From assembly GCF_015767265.1 (NCBI RefSeq), contig NZ_JADPIB010000008.1, positions 1 to 64,000 on the forward strand: a stretch of 64,000 nt of DNA. Direction: 5' to 3'. Shown here in pieces: positions 32,959 through 40,139 of this stretch. This DNA comes from Aureivirga marina. Its GTDB lineage: Bacteria; Bacteroidota; Bacteroidia; Flavobacteriales; Flavobacteriaceae. The stretch's first letter is position 1; every line of letters starts with the position of its first letter. Under the pieces are notes generated by a model. The model was not told the DNA's origin, searched no databases, and saw nothing but the letters and a program-made list of their open reading frames with translations. The translations under genes and the position numbers were made by a program.

Positions 32959-32966
32959 TACATTTG
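32959..32966 (+). promoter_or_regulatory. Promoter -7 box (TACATTTG) abutting the rnpA start
   Basis: TACATTTG ends 5 bp before the ATG at 32972. The predicted transcription start (about 5-7 nt after the G) then falls on or next to the ATG, which would make the mRNA leaderless. The TTG that could start an earlier frame (32954) lies upstream of this box. Confidence 0.5.
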
Positions 32967-32971
32967 TTGTT

Positions 32972-33361
32972 ATGAAATTTACATTCAGAAAAGAAGAGAA
33001 ATTAAAGAGTAAAAAGTTAATTGAAAAGCTTTTTTTAGAGGGAAATCATGTAAAATCGTTTCCACTTAGAATGATTTATGTAAAAGTAGAGCATGAGAGT
33101 GCACAATTATTTCAAGTGGGAGTTTCTGTATCAAAAAGAAATTTTAAAAAAGCGGTAGATAGAAATCGTATAAAAAGATTAATGCGAGAAGCTTATCGAC
33201 TAAATAAACATATTTTAGAAAAAGAAATTTCGGAAAAATACGTTTGTATGTTTATATATACTGGACGTGATGAGTGGAAATATGCAGAATTAGAAGCAAA
33301 AATGGTGAAAGTAATGCATAAATTCATTGAAAAAACAAACGAAGACAAAAGTGCATCTTAG
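32972..33361 (+). CDS. rnpA: Ribonuclease P protein component
   Basis: This small basic protein subunit of RNase P supports cleavage of 5' leaders from pre-tRNA by the RNA subunit. The 129-residue protein starts MKFTFRKEEKLKSKKLIEKLF and contains the RnpA signature RNRIKRLMREAYR and the VGVSVSKRNFKKAVDRN loop, with YTGRDEW near the end. The ATG at 32972 is preferred to an upstream TTG (32954) because it gives the canonical length and N-terminus. The usual partner rpmH is not next to it in this genome. The C-terminal processing protease gene follows after 60 bp, probably on the same transcript. Confidence 0.93.
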   Translation: MKFTFRKEEKLKSKKLIEKLFLEGNHVKSFPLRMIYVKVEHESAQLFQVGVSVSKRNFKKAVDRNRIKRLMREAYRLNKHILEKEISEKYVCMFIYTGRDEWKYAELEAKMVKVMHKFIEKTNEDKSAS

Positions 33362-33421
33362 AAATTTGTTACTTTTAAAGCAAAATTCCTTGTGTCAAAA
33401 TAACTTAATGCCTTATTTATC

Positions 33422-35068
33422 ATGAAAAAATTAAAATCTTCCATCAAAAAGATCCTAATCGCAGCTGTTTTAACTATAACGGTTGGTGTTACGTTTTCAT
33501 TTAAATCTGATTTTTTTGAAGTAGCAAAACAGATTGATATTTATACAACTTTGTTTAAAGAATTAAATATGTATTATATCGATGAAATAAATCCGGCTGA
33601 ATTGACAGAAGTAGCGATTGATAATATGTTGAAAAGTTTGGATCCATACACTAATTTCTATGATGAACAAGGAGTGATAGATGCTAAAATTCACAACAAA
33701 GGTGAATATGGTGGAATTGGAACAATTACTGGTTATAAAGATGGGTTTTTAATCTTTAAAAAAGTACATAAAAACGGTCCAGCAGATAAATCAGGTTTAA
33801 AAGCAGGAGATAAAGTTATTCAAATTGATGAAATAAAATTAAAAGAAACTCCTGTAGAAGAAGTACAAACACTTTTGAAAGGAACGCCAAAAACAAGTGT
33901 TCATTTAGTTATTGAAAGACAAGGAAAAAAGATGGATTTTGATGTTATTCGAGAAAAAATTGAAATTCATGCAGTTCCTTTCTATAAATTAATGGATGAC
34001 AAAATTGGATATATTGCTTTTACAAAATTCAATGAAAAAGCTTCTAAGGAAATCAAAAAAGCTTATACAGAATTGAAAGAGCAAGGAATGGAAAAGTTAA
34101 TTATTGATGTTCGTGGAAATCCTGGAGGTTTGCTTCATGAGGCAGTAAATATTGCAAATTTCTTTTTGCCAAAAGGAGAAGTAATTGTGACTACAAAAGC
34201 GAAAATTAAAAAATGGAGCGATACTTATAAAACAAATAAACAACCTTTAGATTTAGAGATTCCAATTGCTGTTTTAGTAGATAATCGTTCTGCTTCTGCT
34301 TCAGAAATTTTAGCAGGTTCTTTGCAAGATTATGATCGTGGTGTTGTAATTGGACAACGTTCTTTCGGAAAAGGATTGGTTCAGCGTTTTAGAAAACTTT
34401 CATATGGAACACAAATGAAATTAACCATTTCTAAATATTATACACCAAGTGGAAGATGTATTCAAGAGTTGGATTATGCAAATAAAGATAAAGAAGGAAA
34501 TGTTCCAAAATTTTCTGATAATGGCATAAATAGCTTTAAAACAAAAAATGGAAGAACAGTTTATGATGGTGGAGGAATTGCTCCTGACATTAAAGTAGGA
34601 AAGAGAATTGATTCGGATTTAATGGAGGGAATGATTCATTCTGAGGCAATGTTTAATTTTATCACAGATTATTATTATAAGAATCAAAATTTAGCAAATC
34701 CACTTGATTTTAAAGCCACTAACAAAGAGTTTTCAGCATTAAAAACATATTTAATTCAAAAAGATACAACTTTCCGAATTCCAGCTGAATATGCTTTTGA
34801 AGAAGCAATTGACTTATCTAAAGAAGAAGGATTATCAGATGGAATTAAAAAAGAATATGAAGCTTTAAAAAATAAATTAAAAAAAGAAAAAGTAGAAAAA
34901 TTAAATGCTTTTAGTGAGAGAATTCAAGAAAAAATGGGACAATTTATCATAGAAAGATATTTATATGAAGAAGGAGTATATGAGCATAAATTAAAACATG
35001 ATGAAGTAATTCAAAAAGCAATTGAAACTTTAAATGATCAAAAGAAATACAACAATATTTTAAAATAA
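33422..35068 (+). CDS. S41 family C-terminal processing peptidase (CtpA/Prc-like)
   Basis: This exported serine protease has 548 residues with one N-terminal membrane helix (about 10-28) that anchors it or is cleaved. A PDZ domain spans about 95-165 (GEYGGIG, GPADKSGLKAGDKV). The tail-specific-protease domain has the Ser-Lys dyad S292 (NRSASASEI) and K317 (FGKGLVQ), with D303 between them at the spacing seen in E. coli Tsp. It degrades or trims proteins from their C-termini in the periplasm. A charged coiled C-terminal extension follows the catalytic domain (about 430-548). The gene follows rnpA and ends at a perfect bidirectional terminator at 35076-35113. Confidence 0.93.
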   Translation: MKKLKSSIKKILIAAVLTITVGVTFSFKSDFFEVAKQIDIYTTLFKELNMYYIDEINPAELTEVAIDNMLKSLDPYTNFYDEQGVIDAKIHNKGEYGGIGTITGYKDGFLIFKKVHKNGPADKSGLKAGDKVIQIDEIKLKETPVEEVQTLLKGTPKTSVHLVIERQGKKMDFDVIREKIEIHAVPFYKLMDDKIGYIAFTKFNEKASKEIKKAYTELKEQGMEKLIIDVRGNPGGLLHEAVNIANFFLPKGEVIVTTKAKIKKWSDTYKTNKQPLDLEIPIAVLVDNRSASASEILAGSLQDYDRGVVIGQRSFGKGLVQRFRKLSYGTQMKLTISKYYTPSGRCIQELDYANKDKEGNVPKFSDNGINSFKTKNGRTVYDGGGIAPDIKVGKRIDSDLMEGMIHSEAMFNFITDYYYKNQNLANPLDFKATNKEFSALKTYLIQKDTTFRIPAEYAFEEAIDLSKEEGLSDGIKKEYEALKNKLKKEKVEKLNAFSERIQEKMGQFIIERYLYEEGVYEHKLKHDEVIQKAIETLNDQKKYNNILK

Positions 35069-35075
35069 AAACAAG

Positions 35076-35113
35076 AAAAAAATCCTAAGAAATAACATCT
35101 TAGGATTTTTTTT
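35076..35113. terminator. Bidirectional hairpin terminator
   Basis: AAAAATCCTAAGA and TCTTAGGATTTTT are perfectly complementary around a short loop, with A and T tracts on the flanks. It serves the S41 peptidase gene and the convergent HU/SPOR gene. Confidence 0.85.
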
Positions 35114-35137
35114 ATCAAGTTTTGTCTAAACTATTCT

Positions 35138-36121
35138 TTATATTTTCTTTGTTAAAAGCCAAGCATCTTTAGCTAATTCAGCTTTGATTTTTTCAAGAAC
35201 TACAATCGCGTCTTCTCTTGTATGAAAACTTTCATAAGCAACTTGGATTAAATCCCATTTATTCTTTCCAATCACTTTTGCTTTATAACCTTTAGCTTCT
35301 AATTCTTTAATTTTCTTCTCCGCGTTTTTCATTTCTCTAAAACTTCCAGCGATGATATGATAATTTAATTCTTTCTTTTCTGGAGTTAAACCAACAGTTA
35401 GCGTAATTGCAGGTAGTGGATTTCCAACAACGAACGTTGCTTCTTGAATTTGTTTTTCTACATTTTCTTGTGCAACTTTCGAAGAAACAAATTCTTGTTC
35501 TTGTTCATTTTGGTTATAAATATAATTTCCTGCACCATAAAGTGAAATTGCAATTGCAACTCCAGCAGCATATTTGATAAATACTGGAAATTTACTCTCA
35601 GATTTTTCAGCAATAGGAATAACTTTTTCCTTTTTTGGTTCTGGTTTTGGTTTAGAAACAGGTTTTGGCGTAACAACTTTCTTCTTAAGAATTGCTTTTT
35701 CTCTTTTAATTGGAGGCGAAACAATCGTTGTTAAACCAAAGGAAGCTCTTAAATAATTAATATCATTGGAAGCTTCAAAAACAAGATTTTCATTTTGATC
35801 CAAATGAAATGTTCCGATTCCATCTAATTTCAAACTATTTTTAGCAAGCGAAGTATTCCAATCTTCAACAATTTGTTGAATTTTGCTCATCGCTTCTTCA
35901 TAAGAAATTCCTTCTTGTTTTGCCATATAATTGGCCAACAATCCGTCATTCTTATTTAAATATTTATTGAATGAAATTCTTTTGGTCGGTGGGGTAAAAG
36001 TATGTGTTACTTTGTCTAAAGCCGCGGAATCTTCAGAACAAATAAATCCCCCAAAGTTTGGTACAATGACACAATCGTATCTGTACAACAAATCTGCTAT
36101 GTTCTCTACTATCATCATCAT
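35138..36121 (-). CDS. HU-CCDC81 domain and SPOR domain membrane protein
   Basis: The 327-residue protein has three parts. The N-terminal domain (about 1-130) has ENIADLLYRYDCVIVPNFGGF, followed by FNKYLNKNDGLLANYMA, the HU-CCDC81 pattern related to HU-type DNA-binding folds. A Pro/Lys-rich linker (KPVSKPKPEPKKEK) leads to a membrane helix (about 180-200). The exported C-terminal SPOR domain (about 250-327) has NYHIIAGSFREMKNAEKKI, expected to bind denuded peptidoglycan at division sites. Three ATG codons lie in a row (36121, 36118, 36115); the first is given. A TATATTTG box ends 5 bp before it, so the mRNA may be leaderless. The gene is divergent from dprA. Confidence 0.87.
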   Translation of the reverse strand: MMMIVENIADLLYRYDCVIVPNFGGFICSEDSAALDKVTHTFTPPTKRISFNKYLNKNDGLLANYMAKQEGISYEEAMSKIQQIVEDWNTSLAKNSLKLDGIGTFHLDQNENLVFEASNDINYLRASFGLTTIVSPPIKREKAILKKKVVTPKPVSKPKPEPKKEKVIPIAEKSESKFPVFIKYAAGVAIAISLYGAGNYIYNQNEQEQEFVSSKVAQENVEKQIQEATFVVGNPLPAITLTVGLTPEKKELNYHIIAGSFREMKNAEKKIKELEAKGYKAKVIGKNKWDLIQVAYESFHTREDAIVVLEKIKAELAKDAWLLTKKI

Positions 36122-36126
36122 CGTTA

Positions 36127-36134
36127 CAAATATA
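36127..36134 (-). promoter_or_regulatory. Promoter -7 box (TATATTTG) abutting the start codon
   Basis: The minus strand reads TATATTTG, ending 5 bp before the first of three consecutive ATG codons. The predicted transcription start falls at the first ATG. Confidence 0.5.
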
Positions 36135-36216
36135 ACTAAAAAAGAGCTACTTAGCTCCAAAATTTTACTATTTTTATTAACATTTTATTAAAAGAAAAAA
36201 ATAGAATTTTATTGCC

Positions 36217-37314
36217 ATGAAAGAAAATTTACGCTATGTTTTAGCGCTTCAAAATGTAAAAGGAATTGGAGATACGTACGCGAAAAAACTGATAAAACAC
36301 TGTGGAAGCGCAGAAGCAATTTTTAAAGAAAAAGAGTCCAATTTATGTTTAATTAACGGTATTACACCGAACCTTATAAAAAACTTAAAAAAATCACAAA
36401 ATTTTACAAAGGCAGATTCTGAGTTAGCATATATTGAGAAAAATGATATTCAAACAATTTATTTTGAAGAAGAGGCTTATCCAAAAAATTTAAATCAATG
36501 CATTGATAGTCCAATTTTACTTTTTAAAGATGGAAATTTTGAAGTAAATAATCGAAAAACATTAAGTATTGTTGGCACAAGAAATATGACTTCCAATGGA
36601 AAATATTTCTGTCAAGAATTAATCGAAGTAATTGCAGAATACAATCCAATAATTATTAGTGGTTTTGCTTATGGTGTAGATATTTGTGCGCATATTGCTG
36701 CAATGGAAAATAATCTGGAAACAATTGCTGTTTTAGCACATGGTTTTGGACATATTTACCCGAAAGTTCATAAAAAGTATATAGAAAAAATGAATCAAAA
36801 TGGTGGATTTTTAACAGATTTTTGGTTTGAAAAAATGCCCCAACGAGAATTTTTCTTAAGTAGAAATAGAATTATTGCTGGAATTTCAGATGCTGTTTTA
36901 GTAATTGAATCTGCACAAAAAGGAGGTTCATTAGCAACTGCTGAAATTGCAAATTCTTATCAAAAAGATGTGTATGCAGTTCCAGGAAGAGTGACTGATA
37001 AATTTAGTGTTGGTTGTAATAATTTGATTAAAAATCATAAAGCTTCGATGATAACTTCCGCAGAAGATTTGATAAAAGCAATGAAATGGGATATAAAAGA
37101 AACGCAAAAACCAATTCAGAAAATGTTATTTGTAGATTTAAATGAAGAAGAACAAAAAATCTTTGATTTTCTTACAGATAATGGAATGCAGCTTTTAGAT
37201 ATTATTGCGATTCAATGTGATCTTCCAATTCATAAAGTTGCTTCACTTCTTTTAAATTTAGAATTAAAGGGAGTGATTCGTCCATTGCCAGGAAAAATGT
37301 TTGAAGTTGCTTAA
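36217..37314 (+). CDS. dprA: DNA-protecting protein DprA
   Basis: This 365-residue cytosolic protein loads RecA on incoming single-stranded DNA during natural transformation. It has an N-terminal helix-hairpin-helix region (ALQNVKGIGDTYAKKLI). The Rossmann-like core carries the family motifs SIVGTRNMTSNGK, GFAYGVDICAH, AHGFGHIYP and FLSRNRIIAGISDAVLVIES. A C-terminal winged-helix domain starts near NEEEQKIFDFL. All DprA signatures are present, so it should be functional, although competence genes are not otherwise visible in the window. It is monocistronic with a terminator at 37345-37384. Confidence 0.95.
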   Translation: MKENLRYVLALQNVKGIGDTYAKKLIKHCGSAEAIFKEKESNLCLINGITPNLIKNLKKSQNFTKADSELAYIEKNDIQTIYFEEEAYPKNLNQCIDSPILLFKDGNFEVNNRKTLSIVGTRNMTSNGKYFCQELIEVIAEYNPIIISGFAYGVDICAHIAAMENNLETIAVLAHGFGHIYPKVHKKYIEKMNQNGGFLTDFWFEKMPQREFFLSRNRIIAGISDAVLVIESAQKGGSLATAEIANSYQKDVYAVPGRVTDKFSVGCNNLIKNHKASMITSAEDLIKAMKWDIKETQKPIQKMLFVDLNEEEQKIFDFLTDNGMQLLDIIAIQCDLPIHKVASLLLNLELKGVIRPLPGKMFEVA

Positions 37315-37344
37315 AGTAGAAATCAAAACAATATTTAAAACATA

Positions 37345-37384
37345 AAAAACACATGTAATTTTATAAATCGATTACATGTGTTTT
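37345..37384. terminator. Bidirectional hairpin terminator
   Basis: AAAACACATGTAA (37345-37357) pairs with TTACATGTGTTTT (37371-37383) across a 13-nt loop. It separates dprA and the convergent methylase gene. Confidence 0.85.
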
Positions 37385-37412
37385 ACATTATATTTTAAGA
37401 AAAATCTATTTC

Positions 37413-37943
37413 TTAATAATTCATTTTACAGAAAATATCCCAAAGTACAACTCCAGTACTTACAGAAATATTCAATGAATGTTTTGTTCCAAATTGTGGG
37501 ATTTCGATAGAATTTGTACAAGCAGAAACGACATCTTGTTGTACACCTTTCACCTCATTTCCCATTACAATTGCATATTTTTTATCTTTCTCAACAGAAA
37601 AATCTTGAAGCTTGATACTATTTTCTACTTGTTCAATAGCATAAACTTCTGTTCCTTCTTCTATTAATTTATTTACAATATCAATAGTTTCTTCAGCATA
37701 TTCCCAAGCAACAGATTCTGTTGCTCCTAATGCAGTTTTATGAATTTCTTTATTTGGAGGAGTTGCTGTAATTCCACACAAATAAATTTTTTCAATTAAA
37801 AAAGCATCACTTGTTCTAAAAACAGAACCAACATTATTCAAACTTCTAATATTGTCTAAGATTACAATTAAAGGAATTTTTTCTGCGCCTTTAAATCCTT
37901 CAACATCAAGCCTTCCTAATTCGCTGTTTTTTAATTTTCTCAT
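37413..37943 (-). CDS. TrmH/SpoU-family RNA 2'-O-methyltransferase
   Basis: The 176-residue protein is a SPOUT-fold methylase with only the catalytic domain. Motif 1 is ILDNIRSLNNVGSVFRTSDA, motif 2 is IVMGNEVKGV and motif 3 is IEIPQFGTKHSLNISVSTGV, the trefoil knot that binds S-adenosylmethionine. The target is a tRNA or rRNA ribose; TrmH (tRNA Gm18) and TrmL are both possible. The ATG at 37943 is preferred to an in-frame ATG 33 codons earlier, because a TATTTTTG promoter box lies between the two at 37967-37974 and because MRKLKNSELGRLD is the family start. It is divergent from the lipoprotein gene at 38043. Confidence 0.9.
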   Translation of the reverse strand: MRKLKNSELGRLDVEGFKGAEKIPLIVILDNIRSLNNVGSVFRTSDAFLIEKIYLCGITATPPNKEIHKTALGATESVAWEYAEETIDIVNKLIEEGTEVYAIEQVENSIKLQDFSVEKDKKYAIVMGNEVKGVQQDVVSACTNSIEIPQFGTKHSLNISVSTGVVLWDIFCKMNY

Positions 37944-37966
37944 AAATTTTAATCTAAATTCTTTTG

Positions 37967-37974
37967 CAAAAATA
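37967..37974 (-). promoter_or_regulatory. Promoter -7 box (TATTTTTG) of the TrmH-family gene
   Basis: The minus strand matches TAnnTTTG 24 bp before the ATG at 37943. It helps to choose that start, because the longer frame would begin upstream of the promoter. Confidence 0.6.
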
Positions 37975-38042
37975 TAACATCTAAAAAGGAATTTAAAGTC
38001 GGTGGCATTTTTTTTGTAATTTCGAAGTAAAACATTAATCAC

Positions 38043-38537
38043 ATGAGACTATTAAAACTATTACTATTCACGGTTTTTGTAACATTAACAGCTGTACAAT
38101 GCAAATCGCAAAAAGTGGAAAATTCAGCTTATAAAATTACTACAGAAGCGCCATTCACTATTGAAAAAGCAACTTTTCAAAAATGGGTTGGAGGTAGACC
38201 AAATACGGGAGGAACGAATGTGGATATTTTTATAAATAATTCGCAGAATATCGAATTTGGAGAAATTTATTTCAGAGGAAAAAAAGTAAAAATTAAGTCT
38301 TTTGAAAATGAAAAAAACAGAAATGGATTAAAGCTAGTTGGAGCATTTAAAAAGCAATTTAAAAAAGATATTTCATTACATAGTGATCCAAAAAAAGAAT
38401 ATGGAAATTCGAAAAAAATAGAAATTCCATTCGAATTAAAAGATAAAGAAGCTGTAATTTCTTACAAACAAAATGGGAAATTAAAGTTTTTTAAAGTTGA
38501 AAATTTAGAAGAATTAGAACCACAATATTATCCATAA
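38043..38537 (+). CDS. Uncharacterised exported or lipoprotein
   Basis: The 164-residue protein has an N-terminal signal (MRLLKLLLFTVFVTLTAVQC) with Cys20. The residues before the Cys (AVQ) are a weak lipobox, so lipidation is likely but not certain. The rest has alternating strands, with KWVGGRPNTGGTNVDIFI, EFGEIYFRGKKVKI, KEYGNSKKIEIPF and AVISYKQNGKL. This looks like a small beta-sandwich. I recognise no conserved family name. It is divergent from the TrmH-like gene and has its own terminator at 38546-38575. Length and composition are like other short flavobacterial lipoproteins of unknown role. Confidence 0.75.
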   Translation: MRLLKLLLFTVFVTLTAVQCKSQKVENSAYKITTEAPFTIEKATFQKWVGGRPNTGGTNVDIFINNSQNIEFGEIYFRGKKVKIKSFENEKNRNGLKLVGAFKKQFKKDISLHSDPKKEYGNSKKIEIPFELKDKEAVISYKQNGKLKFFKVENLEELEPQYYP

Positions 38538-38545
38538 AAAAATAA

Positions 38546-38576
38546 AAAGGCTATCTGCATTTAGATAGCCTTTTGT
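38546..38576. terminator. Bidirectional hairpin terminator
   Basis: AAAAGGCTATCT (38546-38557) pairs with AGATAGCCTTTT (38564-38575) around GCATTT. It serves the lipoprotein gene and the convergent sorting-domain protein gene. Confidence 0.85.
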
Positions 38577-38601
38577 AATCAAAACTTAACCAATCGAGAA
38601 A

Positions 38602-39981
38602 CTAATTCTTAATTATTTTTTCAACAAAAACATTACTGTTGGAATCTTTAACCTTTAATATATAAACTCCATTAGTTAACATACTGAAATCTAAAATTCT
38701 CTGATTTTTTAAGTTTTCTTGCTTAATGAAAATACCTTGTATATCGTAAATGTAAACTTCTAAATTTGAATCAGTTGTTTCAAAATTTATGATATTCGTT
38801 GTAGGATTTGGATAAATTTTCATGTTTTTAATATTATTTTCGGCGATTGCTAGTACTTCACCATCTGTTGCAATTACTTCATCAGCAACAAAAATATCGT
38901 CAATTGCAACACCTTCACCTTCTAATCTAATTTCAATTTTCACATCTTCTTGAATCAAAGCTGCTGGTAAAGCAACCGACATATTTGTCCATTTGTCTTC
39001 CACAGAAAATTCTGATTCAATTACGTGGGTAGTCGTTCCTTTAGAAAAAGTAACTTTTAAAGAAGTATCTCCCCAATCTAAAGGAGAAGTTAAGAAATAA
39101 CGACATTGAAAGAATAATTCACTTACACCTGATAAATCCACATTTTCAACTTTTACATTTGTATTGTAAAATCCTCCACATGGTTCTTCTGTGTTAATTC
39201 CTAAATAATCACTATCGTTTTCACTTTCTAAAAAATCTAAATTTGTAGAATTAAAATAAGTAGCGTCTCCAACAGAAGCTTTTCCACATTCTAAATTATT
39301 TTGTGGAATTTCTGCTCCGTCATATGAATGCACAAAAGAAGAAGTCAAAGGAAACGTCTCAAAATCTTCTTCAAATAAAATAGATGGATTATCTACTGGA
39401 TCAACAGTAATTACTTCATCTGCTAAATAAATATCATCAATTGCAATTCCTTCACCACCTAATTTAATTTCCATTTTTACATCTTCTTGAATTAAAGAAG
39501 TCGGTAAAGCAACAGACATATTTGTCCAAGCATCTTCTACTGTAAATTCGGAAGTAATTTCATGTGTTGTACTTCCTTTTGTAAACTTAAATTCAATCGT
39601 ACTTGGTCCCCAATCTTTAGGTGTAGAAATAAAATAACGACATTGAAAGTAAAGTTGACTTACACCTGATAAATCTAAATTTTCTGCTTTTAAATCTGTA
39701 CTATAAATTCCTCCACAAGGATCATGTGTATTAATTCCTAAAAAAACGGTACTATTTTCAGCATTTTTAAAGTCTAAATCTGTAGAATTAAAAAAAGCTG
39801 TAGTTCCAATTGAAGATTTTCCACAAGTTAAGTTATCAGTAGGAATTTCAGAATTATCATAAGAATGAACCATCGAAGTAATTGGTGCAGATTCAAAATT
39901 TTCTTGGAATAAAATTGTCTGCGCATTTAAGCCAATGGTTGAAAGTATAAATAAGGTAAATAAGTGTAGTTGTTTTTTCAT
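38602..39981 (-). CDS. Secreted protein with two tandem jelly-roll-like repeats and a type IX sorting domain
   Basis: The 459-residue protein has a signal peptide (MKKQLHLFTLFILSTIGLNAQ) and two copies of a domain of about 180 residues (roughly 22-195 and 205-378). Both copies share ILF.E(N/D)FE, VHSYD, CGK.S.G, FFNST.LDF, LGIN...PCGG, DLSGVS.L(Y/F)FQCRYF and EGxAIDDI. A C-terminal sorting domain (about 385-459) begins with MKIYPNPTTNIINFE and ends EKIIKN, the type A signal for secretion through the type IX system. The repeat looks like a carbohydrate-binding-type beta domain, which is inference. The ATG at 39981 is chosen because it starts the signal peptide. No catalytic motif is seen, so binding or adhesion is likely. 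Confidence 0.88.
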   Translation of the reverse strand: MKKQLHLFTLFILSTIGLNAQTILFQENFESAPITSMVHSYDNSEIPTDNLTCGKSSIGTTAFFNSTDLDFKNAENSTVFLGINTHDPCGGIYSTDLKAENLDLSGVSQLYFQCRYFISTPKDWGPSTIEFKFTKGSTTHEITSEFTVEDAWTNMSVALPTSLIQEDVKMEIKLGGEGIAIDDIYLADEVITVDPVDNPSILFEEDFETFPLTSSFVHSYDGAEIPQNNLECGKASVGDATYFNSTNLDFLESENDSDYLGINTEEPCGGFYNTNVKVENVDLSGVSELFFQCRYFLTSPLDWGDTSLKVTFSKGTTTHVIESEFSVEDKWTNMSVALPAALIQEDVKIEIRLEGEGVAIDDIFVADEVIATDGEVLAIAENNIKNMKIYPNPTTNIINFETTDSNLEVYIYDIQGIFIKQENLKNQRILDFSMLTNGVYILKVKDSNSNVFVEKIIKN

Positions 39982-40139
39982 ATTATTGGGGTTTGTATAG
40001 AATGGAAACAACACAGAAAAAACTTACCCTACTTTATTTTTTATTTTTTTTTGAGATTTATTAAATTAAAGTCTATTATTCTATTTTAGTATTTGGTTTC
40101 AAAAGCTTATAATTAATCTTATTTTTAACATAAAAACGA

